NCBI GenBank assembly: GCA_949284065.1
Contig: CASDUO010000012.1
Span: 1-64,000 of the forward strand
Length of the DNA stretch: 64,000 nucleotides
Origin: an uncultured Bacillota bacterium
GTDB lineage: Bacteria; Bacillota; Clostridia; Peptostreptococcales; Anaerovoracaceae
Reading direction: 5' to 3'
In this document: piece after piece, positions 46,571-57,800 of the stretch
Layout: each line of letters opens with the position of its first letter
Numbering within the stretch: the first letter of the stretch is position 1
The notes under the pieces: generated by a model
The model's input: the letters and a program-made list of their open reading frames with translations, nothing else
Database searches by the model: none
Told to the model about the DNA's origin: nothing
Translations under genes and position numbers: made by a program

Positions 46571-48075
46571 AGATATATGAAAACAGATTGAGGCAGGCCG
46601 GACTGTTAGAGCATAGTTACCTGCCGGGAGATATTATCGGGAAGGAAGTGGGATATATATCATATGACTCAAAAGATGTGGAGGGAAACACTCTTTTCAT
46701 ATGCAAAGGTGCTCATTTTCGACCTCAGTATCTGTCGGAGGCAATAAAAAACGGAGCATTCGCATATGTGAGCGAGGTACAGTACAAAGAAGAATGGGGC
46801 ATCATACCCTATATGATAGTCAGAGACATAAAAAAGGCCATGGTGGTGATTTCGGAGACATATTACCGGAATATATGGAAAAAGTTAAAGCTTGTTGGGA
46901 TTACCGGAACCAAAGGCAAATCCACCACGGCATATTATGTAAAATCCATATTAGATGATTACGAAAAGGCCAGAGGAGGCAATGAAACCGCCATAATCAG
47001 CGGCATAGACAACTATGACGGAGTTATAAGGGAAGAGTCCCATCTGACCACACCTGAGGCCATAATGCTCCATCGTCATTTCAAAAATGCGGTGGACAGC
47101 GGCATAGAATTCCTTTCGATGGAAGTGTCCAGCCAGGCCCTCAAATATCACAGGACGGACGGAGTGATATTCGATGTGGGAATCTTCATGAACATAGGAA
47201 ATGATCATATAAGCGATGTAGAACATCCTACGGTAAAGGATTATGAGAATTCCAAACTGATACTTTTCGATCAGAGCAGGGTGGCATGTATAAGTCTTGA
47301 CGATTCCAAGTGTCACAGATTTATACAGCGGGCAAAAGCTAGTCCGGTTACAGAAAGGATGATAACCTTTGGACTGAAAGAAGGAGCGGATATATTCGGA
47401 TATGACCTGAAGCCATCCAGAGAAGGGGTGAGATTCAGGGTGAGGAGTTCCGATTTTGACAGAGAGTTCAGTATAAATATGCCTGGACTTTTCAATGTGA
47501 AAAACGCTCTGGCCGCCATTGCCGCAGCCATAGGGTTGAGTATACCGGTGGACAGTATAGAGAGAGGACTTCAAAGTGCGAAGGTAAGCGGGCGCATGGA
47601 AGTTCTGGGAGATGAGGAGATAACCGTATTCGTGGATTACGCCCATAATCAGATGAGTTTCCGCACACTGTTCGAAGCTGTGAAAGAGGAATATCCGGAC
47701 AAAAAGATATTCATAGTCTTTGGATGCCCCGGGAAAAAGGCTTTGGGTCGTAGACGTGAACTGGGAGAGATAGCGGGAAAATACGCAGACATATGTTTCC
47801 TGACGGAGGAGGATGCAGGGGAAGAGCCGGTGATAAAAATACTGGAAGAGATTGCGGTGCACATACGGAAACAGGAGGGGAATTATGAGATAATCGAGGA
47901 TAGAGGAGACGCTATAAGAGAAGCCCTCTCCCGGGCCGACGCCGGCACAGTGGTGCTCATAACAGGCAAAGGCCGTGAAACACGGCAGAAAAGGGGCACG
48001 GAATATGTGGATACTCCAAGCGATGTTGATTATGTAGAGGAGTTTTTCAGGGAAAGAAAAAAGGAGAAGCTGTAG
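46552..48075 (+). CDS. MurE-like Mur ligase
   Basis: A 507-residue three-domain Mur ligase of the MurE group: an N-terminal UDP-binding domain (YISYDSKDVEGNTLFI), an ATP-binding domain with P-loop GITGTKGKSTTAYY, MEVSSQAL and the MFMNIGNDHISDVEH-like segment, and a C-terminal domain with FVDYAHNQMSF and ITGKGRETRQ. The amino-acid-selecting DNPR loop of meso-diaminopimelate MurE is replaced by TEEDAGEEP (about residues 418-426). It may add another amino acid or act on a non-peptidoglycan substrate. No other mur gene is near. Confidence 0.82.
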   Translation: MERSELKIYENRLRQAGLLEHSYLPGDIIGKEVGYISYDSKDVEGNTLFICKGAHFRPQYLSEAIKNGAFAYVSEVQYKEEWGIIPYMIVRDIKKAMVVISETYYRNIWKKLKLVGITGTKGKSTTAYYVKSILDDYEKARGGNETAIISGIDNYDGVIREESHLTTPEAIMLHRHFKNAVDSGIEFLSMEVSSQALKYHRTDGVIFDVGIFMNIGNDHISDVEHPTVKDYENSKLILFDQSRVACISLDDSKCHRFIQRAKASPVTERMITFGLKEGADIFGYDLKPSREGVRFRVRSSDFDREFSINMPGLFNVKNALAAIAAAIGLSIPVDSIERGLQSAKVSGRMEVLGDEEITVFVDYAHNQMSFRTLFEAVKEEYPDKKIFIVFGCPGKKALGRRRELGEIAGKYADICFLTEEDAGEEPVIKILEEIAVHIRKQEGNYEIIEDRGDAIREALSRADAGTVVLITGKGRETRQKRGTEYVDTPSDVDYVEEFFRERKKEKL

Positions 48076-48089
48076 AAACCTGTATTATC

Positions 48090-49415
48090 ATGAATAAAAA
48101 CAACAAATTGAACAACGATTTAAGCAACGGATGCAACAGAGATTTAGATAAAGACACCGGTAGAAGCCTGAACAGAGAGAAAAAGATCAAAAACGGCCTT
48201 ATTTTCTCACTTTACGGGCTGATTCTGGGGGCTGTTGCCGGCGGATTGGTTTGGCTGGTCCTGAAGGTGATGAATCTGGGGATCGAGTTTCTGTGGGATT
48301 ATCTGCCTGAAAAAATAGATGGCGGTTTGTTGTACACGCTGACGGTATGCCTTACAGGAGGACTGCTCATTGGATTGTTCCAGACAAAGTTCGGAGTGTT
48401 GCCTGACAGCTTGGAAACAGTGATGGGAAAGTTGAAAGCTGACGGTACTTATCCTTATAACAATATACACGTTGTAGCCTGTGCCGCTCTGATGCCTCTC
48501 ATATTCGGAGGATCTCTGGGTCCTGAGGCTGGCCTTACGGGTATGATAGTGGGGCTCTGCTGCTGGGCCGGCGACAGATTGAAGTACAAAGGGGAACAGG
48601 CAAGAGAGCTTGCAGAGGCAGGTATGGCAGCCACCTTGGGCCTAATATTCAACGCCCCTTTTTATGGCTTTGCCAACAACTATGAGCATAGAAGGAGTGA
48701 GAACAGAAAATATTTCATAGCGAAGGAGTTCCGACTGCTCAAAACCATAGTTTATATTTGTGCCATAGCCGGAGGCTTCGCAGGAATGATGGGTCTGGGA
48801 CATATTTTCGGAGATGGAGGCGGTTTGCCCCGGTTTTCATATGAGGATGTTCCTACATGGAGCGACTGGAAGTACTTTGCAGTTTTTGCTGCAGCCGGAA
48901 CTTTAGCGGGGATCCTTTATATCCTTGTGGAAAAAGTCACCGGAAAATTGGCAGGATATGCGGAAAAGCGCAGAGTAATCAGCTGCATGACGGCAGGAAT
49001 AGCAGTAGCACTGCTGGGAACGGCCATACCCGAAACTATGTTCAGCGGCGAACATCAGCTGAGCTATCTGATGGAAGATTGGACCGGTATCACAGCAGGA
49101 TTGTTGGTGGCTATAGCTGCGTGTAAGATCGTTTTGACCAATATATGTATAGCTTTCGGGTGGCGGGGTGGAAACATCTTCCCCGTCATATATTCTGGTA
49201 CAGCTCTGGGATATGCTCTTGCGGCATTTACCGGAGTCAATCCCGTATTTGCGGTGGCGGCCACAGTGTCCGCCCTTTGCGGAGCGGTAATGGGAAAGCC
49301 TGTCACTGCAGTGGCAGTGCTTTTCCTGTGTATGCCCATTCGTTTTGTTGTGCCAATGCTGGTTGCGGCGTATATAGGATCTCTGGCGGCGTCCGCATAC
49401 AGAAAAGATAAATGA
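48090..49415 (+). CDS. ClC-family chloride channel/antiporter
   Basis: A 441-residue ClC protein with about eleven hydrophobic segments. Selectivity-filter-like motifs are GGSLGPEAGLTG (the GREGP position) and WRGGNIFPVIYSG (the GGxFxP position). It would move chloride or fluoride, with or without proton exchange. The first 30 or so residues are hydrophilic and Asn-rich. It lies 14 bp after the MurE-like gene and overlaps the phosphopantetheinyl transferase by 4 bases (ATGA). Confidence 0.87.
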   Translation: MNKNNKLNNDLSNGCNRDLDKDTGRSLNREKKIKNGLIFSLYGLILGAVAGGLVWLVLKVMNLGIEFLWDYLPEKIDGGLLYTLTVCLTGGLLIGLFQTKFGVLPDSLETVMGKLKADGTYPYNNIHVVACAALMPLIFGGSLGPEAGLTGMIVGLCCWAGDRLKYKGEQARELAEAGMAATLGLIFNAPFYGFANNYEHRRSENRKYFIAKEFRLLKTIVYICAIAGGFAGMMGLGHIFGDGGGLPRFSYEDVPTWSDWKYFAVFAAAGTLAGILYILVEKVTGKLAGYAEKRRVISCMTAGIAVALLGTAIPETMFSGEHQLSYLMEDWTGITAGLLVAIAACKIVLTNICIAFGWRGGNIFPVIYSGTALGYALAAFTGVNPVFAVAATVSALCGAVMGKPVTAVAVLFLCMPIRFVVPMLVAAYIGSLAASAYRKDK

Positions 49416-50041
49416 AAATTTTCTATTGTAAAATCCATGACTTCGCTGATCTTCGCGGATCAGAGTATCTTCTGCCTCAGCGCAGGGAACGCATGTATCG
49501 GTATATTCGTAATGAGGATCGTGCAAGATGCCTTGTGGGAGGACTTATGTTGCGTCATGTTCTCGGAAAGGGATATGGTGAGGATCTGGCATTTGGACCT
49601 TACGGAAAACCATATCTAAAGGAACAGGATGTCTTTTTCAACCTGTCTCATTCCGTATCTTATGCAGTGATTGCGGTTTCACATCATGAGGTGGGTGTGG
49701 ACGTAGAACACGTGTCTCCGTATTCCCTTTCTGTTGCAGAAAAATGTTTTACGGCAGAAGAGATGAAATGGCTTCTTCAGCATAGAAATCGCCGAGATTT
49801 TTACAGATTGTGGACAGGGAAAGAGAGCGTGATGAAGGCAGTGGGGGATGGATTGTCCATGGCGCCGGAGAGTTTTGATATAATGCCTGTCGAGGACGGC
49901 CCCCATAAAATCAGGGGAAAAACCTGGTATTTGTACTGGGCCGGTTTAGAAGAATATGAGATATGCGCGGCATGTGCGGCCGATGAGGATGTGGAGATGA
50001 TAGAGATAAAAAGAAGTGAACTTCTGGCGGAAAGATGTTAA
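49412..50041 (+). CDS. 4'-phosphopantetheinyl transferase, Sfp type
   Basis: A 209-residue Sfp-superfamily enzyme: NLSHSVSYAVIAVS, the Mg-binding VGVDVEHVSPY and FYRLWTGKESVMKAVGDGL. It transfers the phosphopantetheine arm of CoA to carrier-protein serines. Being next to the NRPS, it most likely activates both its T domains. The start overlaps the ClC stop (ATGA), and its stop codon overlaps that of the convergent MATE gene by four bases. Confidence 0.92.
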   Translation: MKIFYCKIHDFADLRGSEYLLPQRRERMYRYIRNEDRARCLVGGLMLRHVLGKGYGEDLAFGPYGKPYLKEQDVFFNLSHSVSYAVIAVSHHEVGVDVEHVSPYSLSVAEKCFTAEEMKWLLQHRNRRDFYRLWTGKESVMKAVGDGLSMAPESFDIMPVEDGPHKIRGKTWYLYWAGLEEYEICAACAADEDVEMIEIKRSELLAERC

Positions 50042-51828
50042 TAGAGATTTCGGGGATTTTTCCTAAAATGATTCCGAGAGAAGGTAAGTATGGTGGTATT
50101 AAATCCTAACTGACGGCTGTAATCCAAATTTGAAGCCAGTTTTTTCATAACTTGTATACCGTCTGTGGTAAGTTCCGGGTCAGGGGATCCACCGGGCTCA
50201 CAAGATGTGGGATCAAATATTTCCCCGTTGTCGCGAAAGCGTAGAATCAATTCTTTTTCAGTTATACGCAGCATTATATCTATAGAGCCGGGTTTGGTGA
50301 TTTTGTGAGCCAGTGCTGCAGTGTTGGCAGCCATTTCTTCCGCTGCTACACCGAGTCTGTTTGCTGTGAGCTGGTCCACATCGTTTTCTGTACAAAATTT
50401 AATAATCCGGCAGGAGATGCCTGCCGCATGATTAGGTGAGGCTTCTATAGTCACATCTAAAATCGCTCCCGGAGCGGTTTTTTCATTTATCATCAGCAGG
50501 CCCGCTACATTTTCCCTGCGCCGGATGACGGCGGCGGCGGCCAGCAGCACCAGCACCGTTGCCAGACCGGATAAACTGTAGCAAAGCCATATAAGATTCG
50601 GATCTGCAAGGGATAAAAGAAAAGCAAAGAGACAAACAAAAACCAGTCCGTCTAAAATAGCAATAAGGGAGGCGAGTTTTTCCCTGTTTGTGGTTGCGTA
50701 AAAATTCTCAAGCACTGTATTGATGGCACTGAATGGCAGATAAAGGGCAAAGAGACGGATAGCGGGTTCAAGAACGGCAAGTTCCTGCAGTCCGGACAGA
50801 CCGAAGAAACGGCCTACCGTTGCAGGTGTTATCATAAAAAAAGCCATGAGACCTACACAGGCAAATGTCAGGACTTTGCATGCGCTTTTTACGGTTTTGC
50901 GTATGCCGTAATAATCTTTTTCACCGAACAGAGTACCTACTATAGGCAAAAGAGAATCGGATGTGCCATTGACGAATATATTGGATATCAATAAAGCATT
51001 TGTGCACACCGTCATAACTGACATGCCTATGGAGCCCAAAGAAAAAACGACTATGGCGTTGAGCAGCATGGAACGGAAAAATGATGTGAGCTGGGTCAGC
51101 GCTTTTGGGAAGCCTATGAGTATTATATCCCATATTACCTTGATTTCCGCTTTGGAAGGTTTTGTAAACCGGAAGAAACGATTTTTGGATCTGAAATAAG
51201 GGATAAGTGTCAATATGCCTACAGTGTAGCCTGCAGCGGTGGATATGCCCGCACCCGCTATGCCTGTATCCAGAAATCCGATAAGGAGAAAATCCAGCAG
51301 GAGATTTACGCTGTTGGACAAAATTACTATTACAGCGGTGCTTTTAGGTCGCCCGTCTGTTCGGATAAACAGAGCAATTCCGAAAGAGAACATAAGGGTG
51401 GGACCTGCAAACATTAGAGGCCTGAGATAATCTGCTGTAATGGAGGCAAGGTATTCGTCGCCTGCGGCAAGGGCGATGGATACAGGCTCCATGATAACAA
51501 GCATAATCGCAAGAAAAAGTATCATCACTCCTGTTCCGCACAGAATGGACAGGGTAAAAACATGATTTGCCCGTTTGTCGTGGCGGCGGCCTCTTTCTAT
51601 GGATGCAAAAGTTATGCCCCCGGTACCGAAGAGCATATACACTACATTTATACAGAATATTATTGGGGAAGCAAGACCCAGGGCGGCAAGAGCCTTGTAC
51701 CCCAGGAGAAGCCCCACTATCATGCTGTCCACCACCGAAGCCAATGATATGGCCATCGAAGTCATCAGGGTTGGAAGCAAATATTCTCTGAACTTTTTTC
51801 TGACCAGTACACCTGTTCGCTCATACAT
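50038..51828 (-). CDS. MATE-family exporter fused to an RsbW-like ATPase domain
   Basis: A 596-residue fusion. Residues about 1-445 form a complete 12-helix MATE exporter (two halves, with the ASVVDSMIVGLLLG opening typical of MATE proteins). Residues about 455-585 form a GHKL/HATPase_c_2 domain like anti-sigma kinases RsbW/SpoIIAB: N box GVAAEEMAANT, a G1-like FRDNGEIFDP and a degenerate TTDGIQVMKKL. It lies 5 bp downstream of the NRPS in the same direction, so it is the probable product exporter. The ATPase part could gate export or sequester a STAS protein (inference). The ribosome site overlaps the NRPS stop. Confidence 0.9.
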   Translation of the reverse strand: MYERTGVLVRKKFREYLLPTLMTSMAISLASVVDSMIVGLLLGYKALAALGLASPIIFCINVVYMLFGTGGITFASIERGRRHDKRANHVFTLSILCGTGVMILFLAIMLVIMEPVSIALAAGDEYLASITADYLRPLMFAGPTLMFSFGIALFIRTDGRPKSTAVIVILSNSVNLLLDFLLIGFLDTGIAGAGISTAAGYTVGILTLIPYFRSKNRFFRFTKPSKAEIKVIWDIILIGFPKALTQLTSFFRSMLLNAIVVFSLGSIGMSVMTVCTNALLISNIFVNGTSDSLLPIVGTLFGEKDYYGIRKTVKSACKVLTFACVGLMAFFMITPATVGRFFGLSGLQELAVLEPAIRLFALYLPFSAINTVLENFYATTNREKLASLIAILDGLVFVCLFAFLLSLADPNLIWLCYSLSGLATVLVLLAAAAVIRRRENVAGLLMINEKTAPGAILDVTIEASPNHAAGISCRIIKFCTENDVDQLTANRLGVAAEEMAANTAALAHKITKPGSIDIMLRITEKELILRFRDNGEIFDPTSCEPGGSPDPELTTDGIQVMKKLASNLDYSRQLGFNTTILTFSRNHFRKNPRNLY

Positions 51829-51833
51829 TTTTC

Positions 51834-54800
51834 TTACCCTATATCCATGTCCCTGTCGAAAAATCCTAGACCCTTTACCGTCTCAAAGAAGCTCGACAGA
51901 TACTGTTGAGTGGTGATAGGCCACTGGAAGCCGTATCTGAGCAACGCCTGCGAGGTGTAGCAGTTGACGGAACCCACAGGTACCACACGTCTTCCATGTT
52001 CCTTATAGGCGATGAGTGAATTCATGTGCCGGGCTTTTTTTCTGTCCAGCATAGCTTCTGTGTATGCAGCCTTGTAATCTTCCGTCTCGCAGGGCAGTAT
52101 ATCTATTCCTACATGGCCGAGAGCATCTATTATATCCCCCATAAACACAGAATGGTCGTTATATGGATGGAATATACAGCATTTTTCGGGAGTCCTGGCT
52201 AAAAGGAGTATGGCGGAGGCAGTGCAGTCTATGGGAGCGAATTCAGCATCCATGCCCATATCTCCGTAAGGTATGCGTCCGATAAGGTGATATGCCTTGA
52301 TCCTGCCCAGGAAGTTGTTTGTTTTGAAGTTCGCCTGGAATTCTCCATCCTCCTGTCTGGCCATGAGATTGCCCACACGCATTATCTTTCCGTCCATGCC
52401 GTCTCTTATGGCTTCAAGGGTTATGCGTTCCGCAAGGAATTTGCTGTGAGTGTATTTGTTTGAGAGGTCCTGTCCGAAGTACAGCATATTTTCGTCAAGC
52501 TTGAGGTTTTCGTCAGGTGTGCCGTCCACGCTCATGCCCGCTATGCTGACAGTGGATATCTGTATGAACCGGCAGCCTTTCTTTTTGCAAAAGGCCACGC
52601 TGTTTTCTACTCCGCCCACATTTATATCTTCTATATCGGTGCCCGCTGAAAAATGTTTTACGTTGGCAGCGCAGTTTATGTAGGTATCTATGGGAAGACC
52701 TTCGAGTTTATCAAAAAGATCGAGCCTTGTGATATCTCCGTCTATCACGACTATGCGTGATCCGAAGAGCCGATCGAAACCGTCGGAGAAATAATAAACC
52801 AGCATGCTTTTCAGGCGATCTGTGGCCGAAGTCCTGCCTCCGCGAACCACGCAGTAGGCGGTGCCTTTCTCATTGCGCAGGAACTGGCAGAGCACATGTA
52901 TTCCCAGGAATCCGGTAGCTCCCGTTATGCATACATTACCCAGTTCACGCTGTTTTCCTGCTCGCAGAGCATCTAAGGTGTTATTCTTAAGGACTGATTC
53001 CAGTGAATCGTAATCATAGCTGCATATATCATCATCTTTGCGGACATCAGTCGGTTTCAGCTCAAGACCGGCAAGTTCACGGGGAGTGGGATTTGCAAAT
53101 ACATCGCTGTAGCTTAGAGTAAATCCCCTGGCGGCGGCATCTATGGTCACTTGTGTTACCAGTAGAGAAGTTCCGCCAAGATCGAAGAAGTTTTCCGTAA
53201 CACCTATACGCTCCATATGAAGTATGTTTTGAAATATCTCACAATAGGCCTGTTCCGCTTCATTTTTCGGGGCCTCGTAGTTTTCCCTTTGCATGAGTTT
53301 TGCATCGGGGAGAGACTTGCGGTCTATTTTACCATTGGGGGTCATGGGCATGCTTTCCAGTTGCAGGTAAGCTGTGGGCACCATATATTTGGTAAGAGAC
53401 CGGGCCAGGGATTCTCTCAGGTCTTCAATGGATATGGTGTGATCCGCAGTAAAGTAAGCGCACAAGTGTTCTTGCCCGTGAAGTTTCTTTACCAGGACGA
53501 CACAGCTTTTTATACCGGTTTGCGAACTCAGCACGTTTTCCACCTCACCCAGTTCTATACGCAGGCCGCGCAGTTTGATCTGACCGTCGTTACGTCCCAG
53601 TATGATTACTTCGCCGTCCTTTGTAATGCGAGCAAGGTCACCGGATCTGTAGTATAGTATTCCACCAAAATCGCAAAATCGCTGGGCGGTGAGTTCACTG
53701 TTGCCGAAATATCCTTTTGCCACGCCATTTCCTCCTATCCAGAGTTCTCCTGTGACACCTGCAGGCAGAGGATGGCCTTCTATGTCCATAACCAGTTCCG
53801 TTACGCCGTAAAGAGGCGGGCCCACGGTTATAGTCTTATCGGAGAGGAGTTTTCCGTTGCAGGATACGGTGGTTTCAGTGGGGCCGTATGTGTTGATCAA
53901 TAGGGCATCAGTGATATCCCGCAGCCTTTCATACAGCTGGGTGGGGTAGCCTTCTCCACCGGCCATTATCACCTTACATTTTGACAGGGCTTCTTTCATG
54001 TCATCCAATTCCATGTATTGAAGCATACGGGACGGAGTGGCATTAAATGCGTCTGCTCCGGTGCACCTGAATAGCGAGGCCAGCTTATCGGGATTCTTTG
54101 ATTGTTCATCGTCTGCCAGAACCAGCCTCAACCCGTTCATGAGAGTTGAGAAGGCTTCTTTCAGGAACATATCGAAACTTACCGTAGTAACCGATACCAT
54201 CGTGCACCTGTTCTCTTTCAGCACCTGCACATGGAGATTTTCCGGCTTATCCAGCACATAGTTGATTATGTTACCATGGGTTAGCATGACGCCTTTGGGT
54301 CTGCCTGTGGATCCGGAAGTATAGATCATGTAGCACAGGTCGCTTTCTGTCACGGGCAATAGGGGATTGCCAGTGTTTTTGTTTTTTAGCAATTCGTTTA
54401 TATCCAGAGAATTTTCTGTTTTTCCCATGCCGTCTGTAAGTATGTATCCGGCATCGCTGTCAGAGAGAATATGTTTTATGCGATCCTCAGGATAATCCGG
54501 ATCCACCGGTATATAGGCGCAGCCCGCTTTGATTATACCCAGCATGGATATTATGATTCTACTGTCGCGGGGCAGCATAAATGCGATGCGATCCCCTCTT
54601 TCTATCCCCAGATCCAGGAGAGAATGGGCCAGAGCATTTGCGCGGCGATTCAGCTCGCCGTAAGACAGGGTTCCGTCTGATGCGGTAAGAGCAGGGGCAT
54701 CAGGTGCTGCCGATACCAGATCCTCGAACACCTCTTGGAGAGAGTTGAAAGGCAACGGTTCCGTCCGGGTGTCGAAAGAGGCCGCGTAGCTTTCCTCCTT

Positions 54801-57800
54801 TCCGGTAATGAGGGAGAGGAGGCTCAGGGTCTTATCCTGAGATGAGACAAGGATGGAAGCTGCATTTGCTATACATTCCGAGAATGTTTTCATGTATGTT
54901 TTGCCGAAGACGGCATCATCGTATTCCACTTCCACGGTGTAACGATCAGGTGCCTCCTGTATGTTTACAGATATAGGGAACTTTGCCTTGTTGAGTCCCA
55001 AGACCGAAAAGGTCATGGGGCGGTCCCCAAGAGTGTGTTCCGAAACTACGCCCCCCTGATATGCATACAGGAGCTGAGCGTCATATCCCCAGTCAGATGA
55101 GGCTCGGAGGTAGGAATAGGCCTGGTGCTCCAGAACATCGACGGTTTCCTGATGGACATACTTCAAAAACTTTTCTGCAGTCATATCAGGATCGGTTTTC
55201 AAAACCATGGGAAGAGTCTTTACAAGCATGCCTATGTTGTTCTGAAGCTGTGCACCGTCCCTCCCGTTGGTTATATAGGCTATGCGGGCCTCCCTCACAG
55301 AAGCGAAGCGACCGGTGACGAAAGCTGTGGCCGCTAAAAACAGATTGGATGGAGTGATACCCAAACCTTTTACAGCGTCGTCTAAACTGCTTTTCACAAT
55401 GAAGGTTCTCACGGTTTCGGGGTGACCGGCACCATTGGCTTCGCCATCCTCAGGAATAGATGTGGCACCTTCTCCGTCACCGAGCCTGGACCGGAAAAAG
55501 TCTTCTGCCTTTTTTGCGGCATCTGTTTTTCCGGGATCTTCTTCTGCCAGAGCCAGATCGAAGCTGGTGAAATCCTCTGACTTAAGGCGAGCGCCATTGT
55601 ATGCCGCAGACAGGTCTCTCAGGAAAATATCCATGGAGCCACCATCGAATATTATGTGATGAAAGTCACAGAGCATATGAAGTTCATTTTCTGTGCGGTA
55701 TAACTCTATTCTGAAGAGTTCGCCTTCAAAGAAATTAAAAGGGCGTACGAAATCACAGAGCAACTTCTCATATTCCATTTGAGTGCATTCATTGTATGGG
55801 ATTTCTATGATCGCATGGTCGCGACGGAGCTGCATGGGTTCGTTTTCTTTCATGGTGAAATGGGTCTTTATGTATGGATGAGCATCTATGACGTCAAGTA
55901 TACTTCTTCTCAGCTTTTGAACATCGGTACCGGGATCCAGAGAGAGCGCAAAAGGTATGTTGTAGGCCAAGGTTACAGGATCTTTTACACAGGCGAAGTA
56001 CAAACCCAGCTGGTTCTGAGTAAGAGGGTACATGTCCCGCTTTTCAAAGGTTTTTTCCACATAGTCACATTTTTTTTCAAGGAGTGCCGCAATTTTCTCC
56101 ACCGTCTTTTCACGCATGAGATCCATTGTGCTCAGTTGCTTGCCGGTTTTTTCTGTTATAGCGGCGGCGGCCTTTATGGATGAAAGAGAGTTGAGGCCTG
56201 CATACATAAGGTCGGTGGTTATACCGAAGTCGTCCATGCCGATTATTGAGGAGACGATATGGAGTATATCCTTTTGCAATTCTGTGGCTGCAGGTACGAT
56301 TTCTTCTGCCTGTATGGATATTTTAGGCAGTTCCTTTCTGTTGACCTTGCCGTTCTGATTCAGTGGCATGCGCTCTATCTGCATGGTGGCGGCGGGGATC
56401 ATATATGCGGGAAGCTCTTCTCCTATGAAGGAATTGAGCGCCTTTATGTCCACGTTGGAATCGGAAACCACATAAGCGACTATACGTTTGCCGCCTGCTG
56501 CATCTTCCTGGGCTATTACTGTGGCGTCATTTATGCCCTCGTATTCCCTTATACGGCCCTCTATTTCTGTCAGTTCTACACGGAAACCGCGAATCTTCAC
56601 CTGGAAATCCCGTCGTCCTATGAAATCTATATCTCCGGATGGGAGAAAACGTGCCACATCGCCGCTTTTATACATGGTGGCGTAATCAGGATCATCGGAA
56701 AACGGGTTGTCCGCAAATTTTTCCTCTGTTAGGTCGGGACGGTTCAGATATCCCTTAGACACCTGTCTGCCCGATATGCACATCTCGCCGGCCACGCCTA
56801 CAGGCGCGAGATCGCCGTGCTGATCTATTATGTATATGGAGGTGTTGTCCAAAGGCTTTCCTATAGGAACTCGCGAGTAAAGTTTATCGACCTTGAACCG
56901 GTTGCTTATTATAGTGCATTCCGTAGGTCCGTAAAGGTTGTAGAAATCAAATGCGGGAGGCTCCAGGGGCGTGAGAGATTCACCGCCGATTGAAAGCGCC
57001 CTGAGAGTCCTTCCTTCCATGGTTTCTGCGAACTGCCTACCCAGCTGTGTAGTCATGAATGCAATCGAGATGTTGTTATCATCAAAATATCTAGCCAGGC
57101 CTGTCAGGTCGAGGCGCATTTTTTCCGGTATTATGTGAAGGCAAGCGCCACTTATAAGAGTGGGATACATATCCATCATGCAGGCGTCGAACCCGAAACT
57201 GGCGTAAGCCGGTATATTATCTGTGGCTGAAATGCGGTATTCGCGACAATAATACTGCAGGAAATTTGCAAGATTCTTGTGAAGTATCATGACACCCTTG
57301 GGATTCCCTGTTGTGCCTGAAGTATACAGCAATATGAGCAGATCCCGGGGTGAAGGTTCAGGTGGAACAGCAGAGGGCGCGGGAAGGGATTCCGTGATTC
57401 CGCTGTCGATGAATTTCCCTTTGAAGTTTGGGAGTTTGTTATAGAACTCCGGGTCTGAAATTATGATGTCCGCCCGGGCATCATCCACCATGAACTGCAG
57501 TCGTTCAGAAGGATAGGCGGGGTCCATAGGCAGATATGCGGCTCCGGATTTCAACACTGCCAGAGCGCCTATTGGCATCATCATGCCGCGTTCCACCATT
57601 ATGCCTACCACAGAGCCTTTTCCAACTCCCAAGGAGGCCAGATGCGCTGCAAGCCGATCGGTGATGTCATCCAACTGCCGGTATGAGATTTCCCGGTTGA
57701 GAAAGACAGCCGCACGGTTGTCGGGGGTCGCCTTTGCCTGTCTGCGGAAAAGCCCTACAACGGTTTCGTCTTTGTAGGCATCGTCCTTTTTTCCGGAAAA

